From positions 1 to 11,601 of the forward strand of contig JBBHKE010001286.1 in assembly GCA_037447655.1 (NCBI GenBank): a stretch of DNA of 11,601 bases, written 5' to 3'. Numbering within the stretch: the stretch's first letter is position 1; the number at the start of each line of letters is the position of its first letter. Shown here one piece after another: positions 8,921 through 11,601 of the stretch. A program made the translations under genes and the position numbers. This DNA comes from Zygnema cylindricum. Lineage: Eukaryota > Streptophyta > Zygnematophyceae > Zygnematales > Zygnemataceae. Under the pieces are notes generated by a model. The model ran no database searches. It was given only the letters and a program-made list of their open reading frames with translations, and was not told the origin of the DNA.

Positions 8921-9935
8921 TCCGATTAAATCTTGGACAAAAGGGATTTATAACAAAAAGAAAACCAAATTAACGATGAGAATAGTTAGTCGAGCTTCTA
9001 TTTTGTTTTACAGTATCACTAAACAAAAAATAGAACAAATTTTACTCCCACGGTCGATGCTATCGTTTTTGCTATCTTACAATGTTTCAAGCCTTTTAAG
9101 GTTGATAAACACAACGACTATATTTTTAATCGACCATCATAGAGAAATTCTATTTGGTCTGTGTTAAGTTATAGTTTGTTATACATAAATCAAAAACATT
9201 CACTTAACCTTTTTGAACTAACGTAATTGTTGATAAAATAATGAAATACCGGATTAAGTATTCGACAAAAGGCATTTATAAAAAAAAAACCATATAAACG
9301 ATGATAATATTTAGCCGTTGCTTTTATTTTCTCTCATAGTACCACAAAAGGAAAAATTGTAGGAATTTTACTCCCACGATCGATACTATGATTTTTGTAT
9401 CTTATAATGTTTCAAACCTTATTAAGTTTGACAAAGTATAACGACTTCATTTTTTATCAACCATACACAAAATAAAAAGACTTCATTTTTTATCAACCAT
9501 AATAGAGAAACTGTATTTCGTTTGTGTTACGTTATAGTTTGTTGTATATACCAAATATATTAACTAAAATTTTTTGATCTAACATAATCGTTGATAAAAA
9601 TAATGAAATATCCGATTAAATATTCGACAAAACGCATGTATAAAAAAAAACCAAATAAAGGATGCGAATTGTTAGTCATTGCTTCTATTTTGTTTTGTAG
9701 TATCACAAAACAAACAATATAACAAATTTTAACCCTGCGATCGATGTTTTTGTTTTTCTATCTTACAATGTTTCAAGCATATTATGTTTGATAAACACAA
9801 TGACTACATTTTTCATCGACCATGATAGATAAGCTATATTTGTTTTGTGTTAAGTTATAGTTTGTTATATAAACAAAAAATCATTAACCAAAACTTTTTA
9901 ACCTAACGTAATTGTCGATAAAAATAATAAAAACA
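8921..9935. repeat. Three tandem copies of a ~328-bp A+T-rich unit
   Basis: Unit starts are marked by variants of TATCCGATTAAATATTCGAC; the GATTAA words begin at 8924, 9252 and 9614. The first spacing is 328 and the second 362, the excess being explained by a 36-base internal duplication. Other words recur in order in each copy: TTTACTCCCACGRTCGAT (degenerate in copy 3), TATCTTACAATGTTTCAAG, and TTAAGTTATAGTTTGTTATA. The 63-codon open frame of copy 1 (8976-9167) is broken by a stop early in copy 2, so the unit is not coding. Copies are diverged, so the array is old or was amplified from variant units. Copy 3 fades out near 9935. Confidence 0.85.
9443..9501. repeat. 36-base duplication inside the second tandem unit
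   Basis: The 23-base word starting GACTTCATTTTTTATCAACC occurs at 9443-9465 and 9479-9501, separated by CACAAAATAAAAA. The neighbouring units have a single equivalent, so this duplication arose within one copy and accounts for its extra length. Confidence 0.85.
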
Positions 9936-10340
9936 AAATCATATACACATGGAATTAGTGTCTGTAAGCGATATCCAACTTGATGATAAAAACACATTAG
10001 ACAGCAAATATTGTGAATACTAATGAAATTGGATTTTTTGTGAAATAGAATACAAAAAACATTAACTTCGACAACATTAAAGGTTACACGTTTTTTTTTT
10101 ATTGAATAAAAAAAAAGTTATGCAATTTTAAGGTCTGTACTAAATAAAATAAAAAAAACAAATAAAACATAAACATACAATGGCCCTAAAATAATAAAAC
10201 TATAAGCAAACGCATTACGCGAGTTTGAATTTCTAAAAAAATCAGCTTAAATAAACATTATATGTTTCTACAAAGTTTCAAAAACTAAAAAAAACACATT
10301 TATAACAAATGCCCAAAAAGTTCCGCAAACTTCAATTTAG
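9936..10340. other. A+T-rich 3' flank of the Crypton-like gene
   Basis: Low-complexity A+T-rich DNA with no gene. It probably contains the 3' UTR of the minus-strand gene. A perfect palindrome at 10092-10116 places AATAAA on both strands. Confidence 0.45.
10092..10116. terminator. Palindromic, two-way poly(A)-signal-like site
   Basis: Nine T, then ATT, a central G, AAT and nine A form a perfect 12-bp-arm palindrome. It presents AATAAA on each strand. On the minus strand it lies about 240 bases past the stop of the Crypton-like gene, a plausible polyadenylation signal position. In such A+T-rich DNA it may also be chance. Confidence 0.3.
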
Positions 10341-11327
10341 CTATTTTTTGTTTTCGGTCGCTAATCTTCTTGATATGTCCCGCAGACTCCATTTGTTCGC
10401 GAATTGACGATCGTGCAATGTGTCTAATGCCGTACTCAATGATACTTTATTCACTTTTGCTATTCTTTTAACTTCTACCAAGATGACGTTCCAATTATAA
10501 AACATCCGAGATTCTCCTTTCCTCCAACTAGTTCCATTTTTTTCCAATTTCGCGATGGAAGGGAGTCCACCTATACCATCGTGATATGCTTCCCACACAT
10601 CTTTGACCGTGTGCAGTCGAGCCCCAATTTGTGTCATCAAAGGAACTTGATTCGAGTTTTCTTTTGATGGAACAGGAGGTGCAAATTCTTCAGTTGTTCT
10701 TGCCGTGTCTACATGGGTTTCATCTCGGTCGCCTTCAGTTTGAAGAGGATTATGGTCAGGAGTCCCGATTCCCATGGACGATTCACCTTCTGATGGTCTG
10801 TTTTGATTTGGTCTATGGTGATTTTGAAAGGGTTGTCTTTCATACAACGCCTCTCCGTGACCGTTCATCATCTGCATAATATGGGTTAATTTCTCCTCTA
10901 TATTACACATTTTCTCTTTTAAGTTCTCATCTATATGACACATTTTGTCTTCCAAACTCGAAACTGTCTCTTTTACATAACACATTTCTTCGGCAATAAA
11001 ATCAATTTTTCTTCCACAAGTTTGACTCCACATGAATAACGAATCGACTGATTTTCCCACCTGTGAGATAGTGATCGGCACATTCGCTTCGGCATCTGCA
11101 ATTGAAGCCCACATGTGTGATGCTTCAAAACAAGTTTTTTTGACTTCATCTTTGAACGACAACCATAAATGTGATTGGAACAGTTTGTGTTTGAAGATGG
11201 GAAGATCAGGAAATAAATCTTGGAAAAAAGCATGATCTTGTAAAAACACAGTTTTTAGCCATAACATAGTTTGAAGAAAATTTTGGGCGCTTAAATCTCG
11301 TTCTGATTTTGGAGCTCGAGCATTTTT
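10341..11327 (-). CDS. Crypton-like gene, last exon: NDC10-like + GCR1_C-like protein (partial)
   Basis: This is probably the 3' exon of a Crypton-type tyrosine-recombinase transposon gene. Numbering residues from the GTG at 11333, a segment at about 16-72 (NFLQTMLWLKTVFLQD, then FPDLPIFKHKLFQ and W.SF.DEV) resembles the NDC10-type region of Crypton and fungal proteins. Residues ~85-155 look like a coiled coil, 156-235 are a polar Asn/Pro/Glu-rich linker, and ~243-325 (VWEAYHDGIGGLPSIAKLEK, then WRKGE and a helical tail) resemble the GCR1_C DNA-binding domain. There is no ATG at the front. On this strand TTTTTTTGTGCAG ends at 11328, a strong acceptor, so the exon is taken to begin at 11327 (AAAAATGCT) in phase 0, giving 328 residues and a TAG at 10343-10341. 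The catalytic Arg/His/Tyr part would lie in upstream exons outside the window. The exon shows no frameshift or stop, so the copy may be intact or recent. Family assignment is from recall of motifs. Confidence 0.65.
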   Translation of the reverse strand, partial: KNARAPKSERDLSAQNFLQTMLWLKTVFLQDHAFFQDLFPDLPIFKHKLFQSHLWLSFKDEVKKTCFEASHMWASIADAEANVPITISQVGKSVDSLFMWSQTCGRKIDFIAEEMCYVKETVSSLEDKMCHIDENLKEKMCNIEEKLTHIMQMMNGHGEALYERQPFQNHHRPNQNRPSEGESSMGIGTPDHNPLQTEGDRDETHVDTARTTEEFAPPVPSKENSNQVPLMTQIGARLHTVKDVWEAYHDGIGGLPSIAKLEKNGTSWRKGESRMFYNWNVILVEVKRIAKVNKVSLSTALDTLHDRQFANKWSLRDISRRLATENKK

Positions 11328-11601
11328 CTGCACAAAAAAACATTTGTATGTTTTTAATAGAAGAATAATTTATTAGATATAAAAAAAAAAAATAAAATGA
11401 TGGAGAGAAAAAAAAAAAGAAAAAAAAATAGGAGAGGGAAAGAAAAAAAAAAAAAAAAAAACAAATAGAGGAAAACAAATTATCAAGAAATATATATATG
11501 TATGAAAAAAAACTTAAAAAAAAAAAAACAATTGAAAACATAGAAAAAACAATTGAAAAGACAAAAAAAAAAAGAAATTAAAAAAAAAAAAAAAAAAAAA
11601 A
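11328..11601 (-). other. Polypyrimidine intron end / A-rich low-complexity tract
   Basis: On the plus strand this is almost all A with scattered G, T and short poly(A) runs, finishing in an A run at the window edge. Read on the minus strand it is a long pyrimidine-rich tract leading to the acceptor at 11328, as expected for the upstream intron of the Crypton-like gene. The antisense 111-codon frame (11206-11541) is a low-complexity Phe/Ser artefact. Confidence 0.55.

Noticed and set aside
8976-9167. 63-codon frame inside the tandem array
   Set aside because: Not preserved in the second copy of the unit, where a stop appears early.
8921-9935. CRISPR array
   Set aside because: The units are about 328 bp, contiguous, diverged and without spacers, in eukaryotic DNA.
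11206-11541. 111-codon minus-strand Phe/Ser-rich frame
   Set aside because: Low-complexity translation of a poly(T) tract, overlapping the Crypton-like exon in another frame.

Overview
The window is nuclear eukaryotic DNA, most likely from a plant or a streptophyte or green alga. The main evidence is a seven-exon plus-strand gene with GT...AG introns of 175 to 930 bases. Its spliced product looks like the plant group of free-standing BRO1-domain proteins. The lineage is an inference; no organelle, rRNA or tRNA marker was seen.

Layout. Positions 1-2207 are a T-rich leader with splice-like sites and short exon-like open segments, but no gene could be assigned; part may be a spliced 5' leader. 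Positions 2208-5982 hold the BRO1-like gene. All six junctions agree in phase, giving 365 residues. Positions 5983-7690 are mostly 3' flank, with a few weak open frames. Positions 7690-8000 are a CpG-rich block. Positions 8100-8667 look like a non-autonomous inverted-repeat DNA transposon (MITE-like). Positions 8668-10340 are very A+T-rich and contain three tandem copies of a unit of about 328 bp (about 8921-9935). Positions 10341-11327 (minus strand) are the last exon of a Crypton-like gene: an NDC10-like segment, a coiled coil, a polar linker and a C-terminal GCR1_C-like DNA-binding domain. Its earlier exons lie past the right edge. Positions 11328-11601 are nearly pure A/purine on the plus strand, so polypyrimidine on the gene's strand, consistent with the end of its upstream intron.

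The left half therefore looks like ordinary host gene space (an ESCRT-related endosomal sorting factor). The right third is accessory DNA with a MITE-like element, a satellite-like array and the tail of a tyrosine-recombinase-type transposon gene. Nothing suggests that the two parts work together.
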